A stretch of DNA of 29,299 nucleotides from Hirudo medicinalis (GCA_011800805.1 MPNW01000975.1:47979-77277), one strand, 5' to 3'; numbered from the stretch's first letter, positions 9,651-21,252 are shown. Notes: a model not told the origin generated them from the letters alone. Numbers and translations are program-made.

Positions 9651-12600
9651 CTAAGCCGTTGCCTGTCTGTGGTCCATTATCGTCTCCCCTTTTGGTCCAG
9701 CCTTTTTGCAGAAGTAGTCACAAGCAGGAATCAACCCCAAGTTGAGAAGGTTCCTGGCATACTCGAGATAGGTCGAAGTGACCATGGTCGACCACTCCGT
9801 GCTTTGAGCTTCCGGGCCTGCCGCATCTCCGATGTTGGTCAGGAGTCCCGACGATGACGAGGACGAAACCCGAGCGTTCAGTTTCAACCCGAATTCTTGG
9901 CACGACTCCAAGAACAGGGCTGCCCTGTCAAAATAACGCTGGGAATACATGATCTCGAAGGCTTTTTCGAGTTGTCCCAAGCTCAGGAGAACTAGAATGG
10001 CTTTATCCTTTTGATCCACCTGAAATTATCTTCAAGGTTAATATTAAATGAATTAACTCAAAATGAACACTTAACAATTACATGATATTTTTCACTCAAG
10101 TCTCATGCATATTTATTTAATCAATCTCAGAACCACAACAACCGCAAATATCTGCCTACCTGAGGAGAAGCCAGATGATCGGCCCATCTCTTCAGAACCT
10201 CGTTGCATTCCTTCTCGTCCAAAGAGACCTTGGCCAGCCAGGCAGCTTGGAACCACTTGCCATAAGTCTGCAGGTATCGACAGGCATCCAAGCCCTTATC
10301 AATCATGCAGAGGAGCTGAATGCCCTCGGACAGTTGGCCGTTCGCAATGAGATTGGTCGCTACCAATTTTATGGTGCTCTGAGAAGCCCCTGAGGACCTG
10401 ATACTTGCAGCCAGGCAAGCCTTGAGGGAGTCGGCATAGTAGTTAGGTGACTCTGGTTCGGTTTCCAGAAGGAGCTGGACAGCTCTATCTGTCTGTCCAA
10501 GGAGTATTAGGCTGTCGGCACAGCGTCTTGCCTGCTCCCCGTTTCCCCTCTTCGATTCATGCAAGCGAACTCGACTCAACTCTCGTGACTTGAAGACAGA
10601 ACTGCAGATAAAATGTAGACTTATCTACAATCTATAATATAAAACAGAAAAGTGCATGTTTATGATCGTCTGCCCCAAGAACTCCTCCCAAACAAATGAA
10701 CGGTAGCGACTTGAAATCTGCACACTTCATTCTCTATGCAATTCTTGGGTCGACTGTGCTATTTTCAATTTTAAATCGCTCAGTTCTTTGAGGGCAGATA
10801 ATTGGCTGTATTTGAAGGATGAGAATAATAACGGCATAATAGCGAAATTGATTAGGTATACATGACTGGCGAAGCTGGCTTAAACAAGCTAGTTAACCAA
10901 TTAAAAGTCAAATGAAAAAACATACTTAGTGAACATTTACCTCTCACAGAGTATATCAAAGCAGGTCTCGAGGGGTTCATAGTCTGTTTGATGAATCAAT
11001 TCAATTTTGCCATCCACTTCCACCTTGTCTTCTGCCATCTGATCTCCCGAACCTCCTTCCGAAGCTACCTGCACGGGCCGGATCGAAGGTCGAGATCCGG
11101 GACCGACGTCGGCCATGGCACCCGACCTTTCCTTGAGGAACTTCATGTAGAACAAAGCAACAGACCAGAAGACAAACTCAGATTCATCTCCAAAGAGTTT
11201 TGCAGCTTGTAGGCACCTTTCTGGGGTGCCAAAACGTGCAGAGCAGAGATATTTCTTAAGATCTGGGTCTATCAGATCAATCTGCTCCACGACGCACTGC
11301 GACAGGGCGTCTTTCATGGTCGAAGCAAATTCTTCTGCATCGAGGCCATAATTGCTCCTCCAAGGTTGATGCTGTATCAAGGACTTAAGCAAAAACCCTG
11401 CTTTTGGTACAAGAACATGAGGACAGAAAAATGGATCGACCTGATTATCTTCCATGGTAGAGGAGTAGTACGAAAGGTCGAAGTCGGTGATCCGAATCGT
11501 TCCATCTCCACAAGCCAGCACCGGGCGATCGGAGGCAGCCCAGTCGACTGCCGAGATGCTGGAAATATCTCGAGGACATCGAACGCTGGATATCCTCAAA
11601 GTGTCTTTGGCATCCCAAACTTCTACGCCATCACCAAAGAGCAACAGAAGCTTCATGTTTCCTCGACCAGGAGCAAACTTCACCTTCTTGATGCCTCCCC
11701 TTCCGGTAGGAACCGTCCTCGAGATCCTGCCCTTGAGGTCCCAGATATTCATGTTTCCATCCATGTCAGTCAAGACCAGAGTCTCTGATTTCCACGCTAT
11801 GCCCGAAATCGAACCCATGCTGGCGTCGGGAGGTATCTTCGAGCCTTCTTTGATCATGCTCCCTTCAACAATGTAGTGATACAACAGACCGCTGGTGTCT
11901 GTGAACACAAAATGTTCTTTGAATGATGTAGGCAAAAGATCTTCAGGTTCCATTATTCCTGTCTCGTTGGCTGTGGGAGTGGACGCCTGAGATTGCCCCG
12001 TGGGAGACGCCACATCCACCAGGGGAAGATCGGACGGATTAAGAGCGGATCCCTGGTTGCCATCGACTTCGGTCGAGGGTACAGTGGATTTTTTCTTGAG
12101 GTTTTTAATGTTATGCGAAGGAGACCACTCCAGCGCCGTGACGATGGGAAAATTCTTCGGCATCTGTCGGAGGATGGTCCGAGTTCGGACGTCCCAAATT
12201 TCGAGCGGCCTGTCCTTCATGGAGAGACAAAAGTACTGCTTCAGATAAGAAACCTTGAGTTGTTCTATGGGAGGTTCTTCTTCATTGGATCCTCCCCTCA
12301 AGCTGACGCTACGACCGCTGTCCAAGTCAGTCAACATCAATTCGTTACGCATGACACCTGACCCGCCAGCCAAAGGATTCTGATAGGCAAAGGAAAGAAA
12401 GGACTTTAATCCTACCCATTCTATTCCTCTTACGGGAGAAGAGTGGACGCTCAACTCCTTGAAAAGCTGTCCTCCGGAAAGATTGAATATCTGAACGCTT
12501 CCCCCGGAAGAACCGACGGCCAGGAGGGGTTGGTAATGGTCAAAATTCCTGGTCGTCAGAGGGGGGCACATTCGGATCACGAGTGAACCCGGATGCAGGG

Positions 12601-14506
12601 AAGACAGCAGACCGACGAGCACGAACTTGAGCGAATTCTGCAAATTATTAGTTTGATTGCGACGTTGCAAAGAGCCCGTCTCCCTGGCGTTCGACGCGGG
12701 CAAGACGAGGTCGCAAAGTGCGAGCGACGAAAAGGGCACGTTTCGCACCTGTGCCCCCGAAGATTGCGTTTTCTTGTAGAACGCTTGGACCTCCCAAACG
12801 AGAATCCTGCCCGTGCTGAGAATCAAAGCGACCCTCTTTTCTGACACGGGACACGCAGACATGGCGAGGACCCTGCTGTGTTTCGTGACCCGGAGAGCAT
12901 CCGACTGACAGAAGTGTTCGTAAATGAGCTCGTTGTTCTGAGCCGAGCCGGAGAGGCCTCCGAAGTAGTCTGCAAAGAGAGACTGGGTGCACGGGGAGGC
13001 TTCTGCGGCCATTTTGCCGGTGCACTTTTGCGCTCGCAAGGCCAGGGTTCCGTTTTCGTGGAGGCAGAGAAGGGCATCTCTCTGGCAAATGCTGACAACT
13101 TTAATGAATGGCGATCCAGTTCTCTCTGTCGAAATGATCCCCACCGTTTGATTGATCTCCAAGTCGAGAACAAGAATCTCTCGACTGTACAGCAGGATCA
13201 AATGATGTCTCCTCGCCTTGTGGAATTCGAGCTGCAGGCAGGTTGCCGATTCTCGATGGGCGGAATTTCCGGCAAGTCCCCCGGCCATGATCGAGGACGG
13301 AGTGGTGGCCGTGGAGGATAATCCTCCATCTTCCTCTGCATTTGTCAGTCGCCTCGAACTTTCACCGACCAGTATTCCGCTAACCCTTTTTAAAGTGGAT
13401 TTGGAAAGTCGCTTCTCGGTGTTCAGACGATCGAGGCTGGTCGAAGAAGTCACCTAGATTCAAACTTGGTTCAAAGTTTAAAAGTATTTACCAGATATAT
13501 ATATAATGGTACTATTTTTATTAATAATAATAATATTTGCAATGTGTGCAAGTCATGTAAAAATAAATCAAGTTATTAATCAACTTCAATAGCAAAATCT
13601 TATTAACAGAATTCATCATTCAAGCATTCACTTGAGTTGAGGGACTTGAAATGAAGAACTTTTTTCCAGTCCCATTTGGAGCTTTGGTAAGAGAGAAGTC
13701 GTCGACAAAAACAACAAAATCCTGTCCAAGAAAAGCCACCCTAGCAGGGTCAAACGGGTCAAAGGAAAATGACTGGAAGAGGTCTGCGTATGTCTTCCTC
13801 CACAGTCTGCTCCCATTTTCTGTGTTCCAAAGAACAAGATGGTATGGGGGATGTAGAGCAAGAAGAAGATCATGTGAAATGTCCTGCACTCCCACCCATT
13901 CCATGTCCGACACGGGCTTCGTCCCGTCACAGCAATCGGCTCCAACTTTTCCAGAAACTGCATCCCATATGTAGATGTGACCATTGTGGTCAGCTGCAGC
14001 AAGTCTCAACCCATAAGGACTGGCTAAGTTGTGTCTGTAGTTTTCACGAGCCCATTTTACCTTGCAGAGGAAAGAAGACATTAAGGAAGTTCTTTTACGA
14101 AAGCAAAAACTTAATTTATTAAATTACTCATCTAAACTATATATATATTATATGTGTGGCCTTGTAATACAGCAACAACTCATTTTGGACAAAGGAATGT
14201 ATGCAATCATCATAGGATATAGTGTTAAAGCTGATAAATACTGAGACGAATTCCAGTCGAAATAACAAATTGTGCAAATTAAAGTGAAACCAATATTCGC
14301 TTGTGAAACCAACTTTTTCATACCTTTACTATGTAGCCAGAGCGACAATCTAAAACTTGAACTATTTGCACGCTTGTAGGATCAACAATGACCACTACAT
14401 TTTGGCATCCATAAGCTACAAGACCCTGCCACCCCCAATCGCAAGAACCTTTATTTAAATTGTGGAGAGCTCCGGGTAGCGTTTTCGGCATTATTTTCAT
14501 CGCCAT
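9651..14506 (-). CDS. WDR11: WD repeat-containing protein 11
   Basis: Five minus-strand exons, 14324-14506, 13632-14060, 10941-13453, 10160-10601 and 9651-10019, join in phase through GT-AG introns to give 1311 residues (human 1224). The start is the first ATG in exon 1 (AAAATGG context), giving MAMKIMPKTLPGAL. Landmarks in human order are DWGWQGLVAYG (from residue 23), IVKVKWARENYRHN across the first splice, SFSFDPFDP, KELSVHSSPVRGIEW, SLKDRPLEIWD-type WD motifs (here MKDRPLEIWDVRT), EHFVFTD, MDGNMNIWDLKGR, then a helical C-terminal part with LGQTDRAVQLLLETEPES, ACRYLQTYGKW, HLASPQVDQKDKAILVLLSL and RYFDRAALF. WDR11 has two beta-propellers plus an alpha-solenoid tail. With FAM91A1 it captures AP-1-derived vesicles at the trans-Golgi network, and it has also been linked to Hedgehog signalling. 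The 2513-bp third exon is odd, since the vertebrate gene is split into many exons. The extra length lies in Ser/Gly-rich loops. It is divergent with MAEA. Confidence 0.96.
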
Positions 14507-14923
14507 TTTGGAGTTGCTTGTTATTCCCAATTTACTTTATGATTACTACTTGTTTGTGACTTTTCATCCGTACGCCCAATCTTCCACAACCACAGACAGC
14601 TGCCATGAATGTTATATTGTGTCTCTCAAGGGTGTACTGAGTATTTCTCATGGAGTTTTACATATTTAAAAAAATTACTTAAAGATAATATTTGACATTT
14701 TATTAAATTTCATTACAAGCTCTAAGTATTAATTATTCATCAATTCCAAGCAGTATTTCCCTTCAAAGAGATCTTTAAATAATTAATAATGGTTTATTAA
14801 AATTTAAATAAATTATGTAAAATTTAAGCAATTGCTTTAATGAGAACACTATTGTCAATTTATGAATAAAAGTAAACGACAAGATTGAAATCTTTCGATT
14901 TACGATTTATTTCTGTTCAAAGG
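14507..14923. promoter_or_regulatory. Shared divergent promoter region, WDR11/MAEA
   Basis: Only 417 bp separate the two start codons, so both genes probably start from this AT-rich interval. No TATA box at a convincing distance was seen. The WDR11 start itself sits in CAAAATGGCG, which fits the YY1 consensus (AANATGGCG) that often overlaps start codons of housekeeping genes; that role is inferred. Confidence 0.55.
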
Positions 14924-17900
14924 ATGGCTTGCGATGGAAGCGACGTAAAGTGCTTGGAACATCAAACTTTGAAGGTAAGTTTCGGAAATAGATGTTCGAA
15001 AGGAACGCTTTAGTATTTCTGGCCTTTTCCTTGTTTTAGCGTTTTTATTTTGTTTTCTAGTATCTGATTACAGTTGATCTGTCATCGGCTTTGTTTCAGC
15101 CATTGATTTGTATTGTTGCGAACATTAATTAGCAAATGCGAATATAGAACATGTGAAAAGCGAAAATGTTCCGTAAAGTAAACATTTTTCCTCAGGTGCC
15201 TTATGAAGTACTGAACAAAAGGTTTCGCTTGGCACAAAAGAACATTGACAGAGAAGTCCAAAAGATTCAGGCTGCTTTGAAAGACATTGAAAAATGTATC
15301 AATTCAAGTGAACCTGAAAAAGACATAGAAATCACTCAGGCTTTAGAGGGAGTGACTGAAAAGTTGTTGATAATGAAAAGGAAGGTTGGGATCGATAGTT
15401 ATTTTTAAAGGCTTTAGAACTTGATTTTGACTTGTTATGTGAAGTAAGATTGCCGCCATGCTTATCCCCATGGCTTCAGATCAGCATCCTTAGATTAATT
15501 GTCTTGACGAATGCAGGCCGAAGAATCAATACACGAGGAGATCGAAGCAGCCAAGGCTTGCAAGAGGAGGGTGAATCACTTGAAGGAGAAAGAATCCGAA
15601 GATCTGCCAACAATGAACTCCTGGATGAGGAAAAGATTGGATCGGATGCTCGTGGAATATTTCCTCAGGTCGGGCTACTATGACACGGCCATCCACCTGG
15701 CTAGGCACTCAGGAATAGAGGTGCATTAAATGGTGTTGTAGTGTAATAATTAGGATTATTATTATACAAATAAGTTTAGGTATTTATTATATTGTAATAC
15801 AATGTTCAGTATCTTTTGTTATTACCTCTAAAGAATGTTTTATTAAGCTAAACATTCCTCTTCCAAGTTGGTCACTCATACATTCTATAGTTTAGTTGTA
15901 GACAATAAACAAAAAGGTAGAATGCAACAAATAGATTGCTGTTTATATTGGTAACTTACTCTTACTTTGATAATTGTAGTTAATGATTTAGTGCAGGTTT
16001 GCCGAACGGCTTGCATTCTTGCATGCAGCGGTAACGGCAAGGTCGTAACGTGTCGTGTTCGAAACCCAGCCTGCACTGCCGCAAGCACCCTTGGGAAGGA
16101 GCGCTATATAAATGGTTGACAAGAAGTGCCTCTGACGCCACGCATATGACGCTATATAAATGAACTACATTTAATTAAATAGGATAATTATTTTACTCCT
16201 TAATTACATTAAAGTGATTAACAGTTACAAATGAATTGTTACCAAGTCTAAATAGTTATTGGCCAAAGTTTTAATTAAAAGATCACATTTTCTTCCAGGA
16301 TTTGACAAACCTCGACTTGTTCCTCACTTCTCGAGATGTCGAGGCCGCCCTTCTCGACAAGGACACGAGCAAGTGTTTGTTGTGGTGCCAGGACAACAAG
16401 TCGAGGCTCAAGAAGATCAAGGTACCGAGGATAATAGTTCTCGCATTGCCGGTTGTCTTTATGATTAGTGATGATGATAATTACAAAGGTGAGGAAAATG
16501 AGGTCAAATATTTATGTATTAATTATGTGTAGCTTTGGCTGCCATCCGTCCAAGACTGACTGATTATTAACAGATACGAGTAGTTAACGTATGCAAAATT
16601 GTTTCAGTCCATCTTGGAGTTCAACCTGAGACAGCAGGAGTTCATAGAGTTGCTCAAGTCGGGGAAACCGACAGAAGCCATCAAGTAGGACAAAGTATAT
16701 TCTTGAAATGACATTATGACCGTGAATCGGATTATTTTCACATCTTCTATTACTAACGGCATAATAATTAATCGCTATTTAGTGATTCTTTTTGTGATCC
16801 AATAAATATGACCGATCGTCAGTCGTTGAAGAAGTGACCTGAATTCTGATCGGTCGATTTCATCTCAGGCACGCCAAGAGACATTTCTCGGCAGTTGAAG
16901 ATCCTCAGTACGACGAAATTCAGAAGTGCATGGGACTCCTCGCCTTTCAGCTCGACACGGATATACCTCAGTACAAGGTGCTTCGAATTAATATGCTCGT
17001 TGTTTGTCCGGTTAATTACGTTTTTGCAATGCGCTCGTGTTTTTACTATCGAAAGCGGTCAAAAGTCACAGTTCAGGATGGAGATATGCTGACCTGTGAC
17101 CCGTTTAAGTCGACCCTACATTAATTTGACTTAGCCAGGTGGCGTTCGGGAGATCACGCGACGACACCTGCCGAGGGTCCGAACAATCGACCGTTTTCTC
17201 GTCGAGAAACGAGACGACGTTGTTTCATGCCGTGCAATCTCGATCAAATGTCATCTTACATAAACTTCATTTTCCAGGACCTCCTCGACCCAGGGAGGTG
17301 GCTCCACCTGGTGGAATTATTCAGGAGAGAAAACTACAAGCTCTACCAACTGAACAATGAATCCGTATTCACCGTGGCTCTACAGGCAGGCCTTTCTGCC
17401 CTCAAAACACCGTGAGTGGAAATCATGTCGATCGAGATATTTCGTGACATTCGTGCTTCTAACTGCCGGTAATTATTAAAATCCTTAAATATTATATCAT
17501 AATTATTGCCAGTAATTATTAAAGCCCATAAATATTATATCGTTGATTGACATAATTGCATTTCAACAGTCAGTGCTATCACACCAAGAAGGACCCGAGC
17601 CAAGACGACAAGACCGTCCAAAGGTCTGCAAATTGTCCGATCTGCAAGCCCCTGTTCAACTCCCTTGCCAAGAAGTTGCCCTTTGCCCACTGCTCTCAAT
17701 CCAAACTCATTTGTGCCCTGTCCGGCCAGCTCATGAACGAACACAATCCTCCCTACATGCTGCCGAACGGGCACGTGTACGGATACCAGGTAGGTCTGCG
17801 GATGGTCGGTCCGCGCACGCGTTGTGCTCGATCTCCTATTTGGTTGTCTGTAATTGTATATCAACTAATTTGCAATAAAACAGCCTTTCAATATGTTTTG

Positions 17901-18326
17901 GTAGAAATTGTGATAAAAATGCTCCTGATATAAACTGGGGTCCAAAAACTTGGAAGTTTCAAGTAAGTTTATGAAGCAAGTGTTCAGTTAATGGAACTGA
18001 ATGACAGAGTCAAGTATTTGAATGGGTCTGGGAGATTTGTAGAATCTGGCTTGAGACTTTGGAATCTGGTGTTGTAATGCTATGAACCTAATTTAGTTCT
18101 GCAGAGCTTCCTTAAAGAAGATTTTAAATGTGACGGTCGAATGTAGTAATTTAAATTTAATCAAAAAAATTGATTAATGCTTTCGCCAGAGTTATGACGA
18201 TATTAAATTCCGTTTGATTTTCAGTCCCTGATGGAGATGGCAGAGAAGAACGACGGCAAGGTGACCTGTCCGAGGACGAGGGAAGTCTTCCAGTTGAGGA
18301 ACTGCGAGAAGGTCTTTGTCATGTAG
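14924..18326 (+). CDS. MAEA: E3 ubiquitin-protein ligase MAEA (CTLH/GID subunit)
   Basis: Nine exons join in phase: 14924-14974, 15196-15384, 15517-15720, 16299-16421, 16608-16684, 16869-16977, 17278-17411, 17570-17789 and 18225-18326. They give 402 residues (human 396). [20 protein letters not shown] opens the coiled-coil N-terminal part. A LisH motif follows at about 119-147 ([20 protein letters not shown]), then CTLH at about 148-210 ([30 protein letters not shown]), then CRA, then the RING-like zinc domain: C318-P-I-C321, H336-C337, C344, [14 protein letters not shown], and TCPRTREVF. It ends KVFVM, like the human KVYIM tail. MAEA pairs with RMND5 as the catalytic RING pair of the CTLH complex, the GID ligase of yeast. 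All introns are GT-AG; intron 3 carries a SINE. Two AATAAA signals lie at 18719-18729. Confidence 0.97.
15991..16172 (+). mobile_element. tRNA-derived SINE, copy 2, in MAEA intron 3
   Basis: This is closely related to the copy at 1764. The head is GTGCAGGTTTGCCGAACGGC, the B-box TGTTCGAAACCC, then CCTGCACTGCCGCAAGCACC, CTTGGGAAGGAGCGC, and a tail of GCTATATAAATGAACTACAT. It lies in sense orientation inside a 578-bp intron (15721-16298). The A-box is less canonical (TTGCCGAACGG). High similarity to copy 1 suggests relatively recent family activity. Confidence 0.85.
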
Positions 18327-18760
18327 CTAATGATGGCAAAGTTGTTCTGATTTAGACTGATTTTACTTGCCACTGCATTGAATTGATTGCTTTTTGTTGA
18401 TTTGACTTTTCCTTGGGTTGAAATTGCCTTGTGAACCATGTTATAAAACCATCATCTGATTTTGAGAGCTAGTGTCTTAGTCTCTTCTTTCACAAAATAA
18501 GAGGACTTTTCTAGTAAATTCTCTAGATGTCATTTTATGATGTTTTATGGCTGTGACACGTGGCATGGAGAGCAAGGAATTTCGAAAGCTTTTTCTGAGC
18601 TAAACGCATTTGTCGAGGTTAACAGATGACAGTGGAAGAATGTTCGCATTGGTCTAACGGCATGCATCGTGTTCAAGTGCATGCTTGGAATTCACGGTAC
18701 TTTATGACAAATACGAGAAATAAAATAAAAAGACAAGAGTCGATTAAAAAGTTTTATTGT
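18327..18760. other. MAEA 3' UTR and overlapping poly(A) signals
   Basis: This interval begins at the MAEA stop. AATAAA occurs at 18719-18724 and again at 18724-18729 on plus. On minus, AATAAA occurs at 18753-18758 (TTTATT on plus). The two strands therefore have facing poly(A) signals about 25-35 bp apart, as expected for two tail-to-tail genes. A short SINE-like word pair near 18650-18700 may be a worn fragment. Confidence 0.55.
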
Positions 18761-18836
18761 GGTTGGAATTCACGCAAACGGTGAGACTCGCACGAGTTGA
18801 GCTGTCGACTCTTGAGCTGTTTCCCTTTTGGCCTCC

Positions 18837-18935
18837 TCACCCATCAGACGATCCTTCCTGCTGAGGTCGGTAGAGGTTCACGACGTCTGGACTGAAGACA
18901 TCGATCAATTTGAAACTTAATAACATCAACCGAAA
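18837..18935 (-). CDS. Possible terminal exon of an unrecognised minus gene
   Basis: On minus, a frame opens after an AG at 18936-18937 with FRLMLLSFKLIDVFSPDV, continues VNLYRPQQEGSSDG and ends in TGA at 18837-18839. About 80 bp later is a minus-strand AATAAA (18753-18758), a good distance for a short 3' untranslated region. The stretch 18780-18900 is GC-richer than its flanks. Against this: the acceptor has a poor pyrimidine tract, a second minus frame is also open here (ending SAGRIV), and no upstream exon could be joined in phase. The protein is not recognised. Confidence 0.35.
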   Translation of the reverse strand, partial: FRLMLLSFKLIDVFSPDVVNLYRPQQEGSSDG

Positions 18936-19250
18936 CTAATTATTCCAAAATTCAAAACAGTAAAAGTGAATTCTCGAAAACATGAATTACTCAGAGGAAG
19001 TGAATTTATGAGTGATTGTGAAAAAGCATGAAAACACTCGACAATTCGTGAATAACGTCTGAAGTCCAACTTGTAAAGTGCCATTGAAGAGACCCACAAT
19101 AAATTGAGCTTTTAAGCATCGTAACCTAAGAAAATGAGAGCCTATCTACGAAATTTTGATGAAATTACAGCTGGAAAAATATTTATAAATTAGTAATAAA
19201 TAATAAAAAGATTTTTTAAAAGCAAACCGAATTTGTTGAAATCGTGCGAA

Positions 19251-19307
19251 ATGAAACCTGAAATCAAGATCGATGAGAAACCGATAGTAACTTTGGTCAT
19301 TTCGGAG
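19251..19307 (+). CDS. Weak candidate first exon (19 codons)
   Basis: ATG at 19251 opens MKPEIKIDEKPIVTLVISE, followed directly by a GTGAAT donor-like site at 19308. A phase-0 acceptor-like CAAACCAG at about 19413-19420 would join it to an open frame beginning NLAAGVVATSTTDRRGLQL and running about 60 codons to a TAG near 19594. The island 19421-19700 is GC-rich, but a minus frame across it is equally open (with ALVGRLLTSLPHQLPDSGL). The (CTT)n tract lies inside the proposed intron. The strand cannot be settled and no family is recognised. Confidence 0.2.
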
Positions 19308-19331
19308 GTGAATATTTACTAACATATTATA

Positions 19332-19362
<31 letters not shown>

Positions 19363-19384
19363 CTTCTTCTTCTTCTTCTTCTTC
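19332..19384 (+). repeat. (CTT)17 microsatellite
   Basis: An uninterrupted CTT run of about 17 units. As GAA/TTC it is a homopurine-homopyrimidine tract able to form intramolecular triplex DNA, as at the Friedreich ataxia locus. On the minus strand one frame reads as poly-Glu, which explains the acidic tail of an overlapping open frame. Confidence 0.9.
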
Positions 19385-19734
19385 GTGTTCTGAATTGTAA
19401 TACTTTCCATTCAAACCAGAATCTGGCAGCTGGTGTGGTAGCGACGTCAACAACCGACCGACGAGGGCTTCAACTTGGATTTCATTGGCTTCAAAGCATA
19501 GGGAATCCTCGGTCGATCTCGGCTCAAGCGGCTGCAGGGGCTTCGCGGCCGCCCGACCATCACGAGCGCTCCAAAACCACCACGGCGACACAGTAGCGAC
19601 ACCCGCGAACGCAACAGATGCAGCTCAGCGGTTTATTGAGCAACACGCGAACGTCCAGCAGTCGAGCGTCGTTGTGATGTACTCTTTGTCATGTACGCTA
19701 CCAAGAAACGAAAAAGAATTATGAAGCAGTGAGT

Positions 19735-19945
19735 TGTAGGCTGTTGTTGTTGCGATGTTGTTGTGCTGTTGTTACTGTTGTTTCTGATGTTGTTGTGCTG
19801 TTGTTGTTGCTGCTGTTGTTGTTGTGCTGTTGTTGCTGTTGTTGTTGTTTCTGTTGTTGTTGTTGCTGCTACTACTGTTGTTGTTACTACTATCCAGTTG
19901 TTATAATTATAGTTATTGTCATCATAATATCTTGTTGTTGTTGTT
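19735..19945 (+). repeat. (TTG)n / (CTG)n imperfect microsatellite
   Basis: A TTG-rich array of about 210 bp with CTG, CGA, TTA and GTG interruptions. Its minus strand reads CAA/CAG and accounts for a long Gln/Asn/Thr-rich open frame; its plus frames read poly-Leu/Cys. No splice or start context makes either a credible gene. Confidence 0.85.
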
Positions 19946-20039
19946 GTCGTCATTCGCAGCAAAATATCACTATCACCATAATTATTTTCTAATCCACAAA
20001 GTTCATACGTATCTAATCCATGGCATTTCCCTTGCCTTG

Positions 20040-20450
20040 AATCATCACGACACCAACCACACCGATCGCATGAGTACCACTCCTGCTACACCTACCACAG
20101 CTACCGCAACGACCACACCGATCACACAAGCACCACTCCTACTACACCTACCACAGCCGCTGCAACAACCAAAACGACCACATAAGTACCACTCCTACTA
20201 CACCTACCACAGCCACCGCAACGACCACACCGATCACATAAGTACTACTCCTACTATACCTACCACACCTACCACAGCCACCGCAACGACCACACCGATC
20301 ACATAAGTACTACTCCTACTATACCTACCACACCTACCGCAACAACCACACCGACCACACAAGTACCACTTCTACTACACCTACCACAGCTACCATAACA
20401 ACTACTCCTACTACACCTACCGCAGCTACCACAGCTACCATACCTAGCAG
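20040..20450 (+). repeat. Degenerate 56-65 bp Thr/Pro-type minisatellite
   Basis: Units built from ACTCCTACTACACCTACCAC, AGCCACCGCAACGACC and ACACCGATCACATAAG repeat about five to six times, with period 56 and variants near 65 bp that gain a 9-bp CACACCTAC insert. In one plus frame the units read as TTPTTPTTATATTTPIT, a mucin-like pattern, but CACATAAG puts a stop in that frame in several units. It therefore cannot encode one long protein as it stands. Confidence 0.8.
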
Positions 20451-20504
20451 AACATCAACGACGACTTCAAAAACAATGGCCTGTGATTTGAGCATTCGAT
20501 ACTC

Positions 20505-20505
20505 C

Positions 20506-20542
<37 letters not shown>
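20505..20542 (+). repeat. (GAT)12 microsatellite
   Basis: A short perfect GAT run, the first of a series of GAY/RTC triplet blocks reaching to about 25.15 kb. Confidence 0.85.
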
Positions 20543-20625
20543 CCTGATAGTGATATTCCTCTGCTCGTCGGTAACAGTCCCTAATATGTCTGACACATCT
20601 GTGCCCACTGGTCGATAATGGGGTA

Positions 20626-20738
20626 GATGACGACGGTGATAATGATGATAATGACGATGGTGATGGTGATGATGGTGATGACGACGACGATGATAATGAT
20701 GATGACGATGGTGATGGTGATTATAGTGATGACGACGA

Positions 20739-20789
<51 letters not shown>

Positions 20790-20940
20790 TGACGATGATG
20801 ACGATGACGACGATGACGACGATGACGATGACGACGATGACGATGATGATGATGATTACGACGACGATGATAATGATGATGACGACGACGATGGTGATGG
20901 TGATGATAATGATGATGATGATGTCCATGACGACGACGAT
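20626..20940 (+). repeat. (GAC/GAT)n block with 9-bp sub-period
   Basis: About 315 bp of GAY triplets. Around 20735-20830 a nonamer GACGACGAT repeats regularly, later shifting to GACGAT alternation; the edges carry GGT, AAT and TAT variants. Every GACG junction contains a CpG, so C-to-T change at CpG explains most GAC/GAT alternation. Plus frames read poly-Asp, poly-Met/Thr; minus frames read poly-His or poly-Ile/Val. No coding gene is inferred. Confidence 0.9.
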
Positions 20941-21167
20941 GGTTCACACTTCTTACTGTTTGCCTAATGTTAATATTCGCGAATTAATTATATAATGTAT
21001 TGCAATAACAACAATTTCCAACAACTGTCAACTGCCCGAAAGCGGAATAAGGATTGATCATCCTTTCAATGTTTTCCTGCTTTAATATTTCATTCAATTA
21101 AAACATAATAACGTTTAAAAAAAAAATCCAACAAAATGTGTTGACGACGCTAGTGAATGTAAAGACG

Positions 21168-21252
21168 ATCATCATCCTCATCATTGTCGTCGTCGTCGTC
21201 GTCGTGGTCGTCGTCGTCATCATCATCATCATCATCGTCGTCGTCGTCGTCG

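Noticed and set aside
10127..13321. Several plus-strand frames of 70-147 codons over WDR11 exons
   Set aside because: They are antisense shadows of GC-rich WDR11 coding exons, which match the family throughout.
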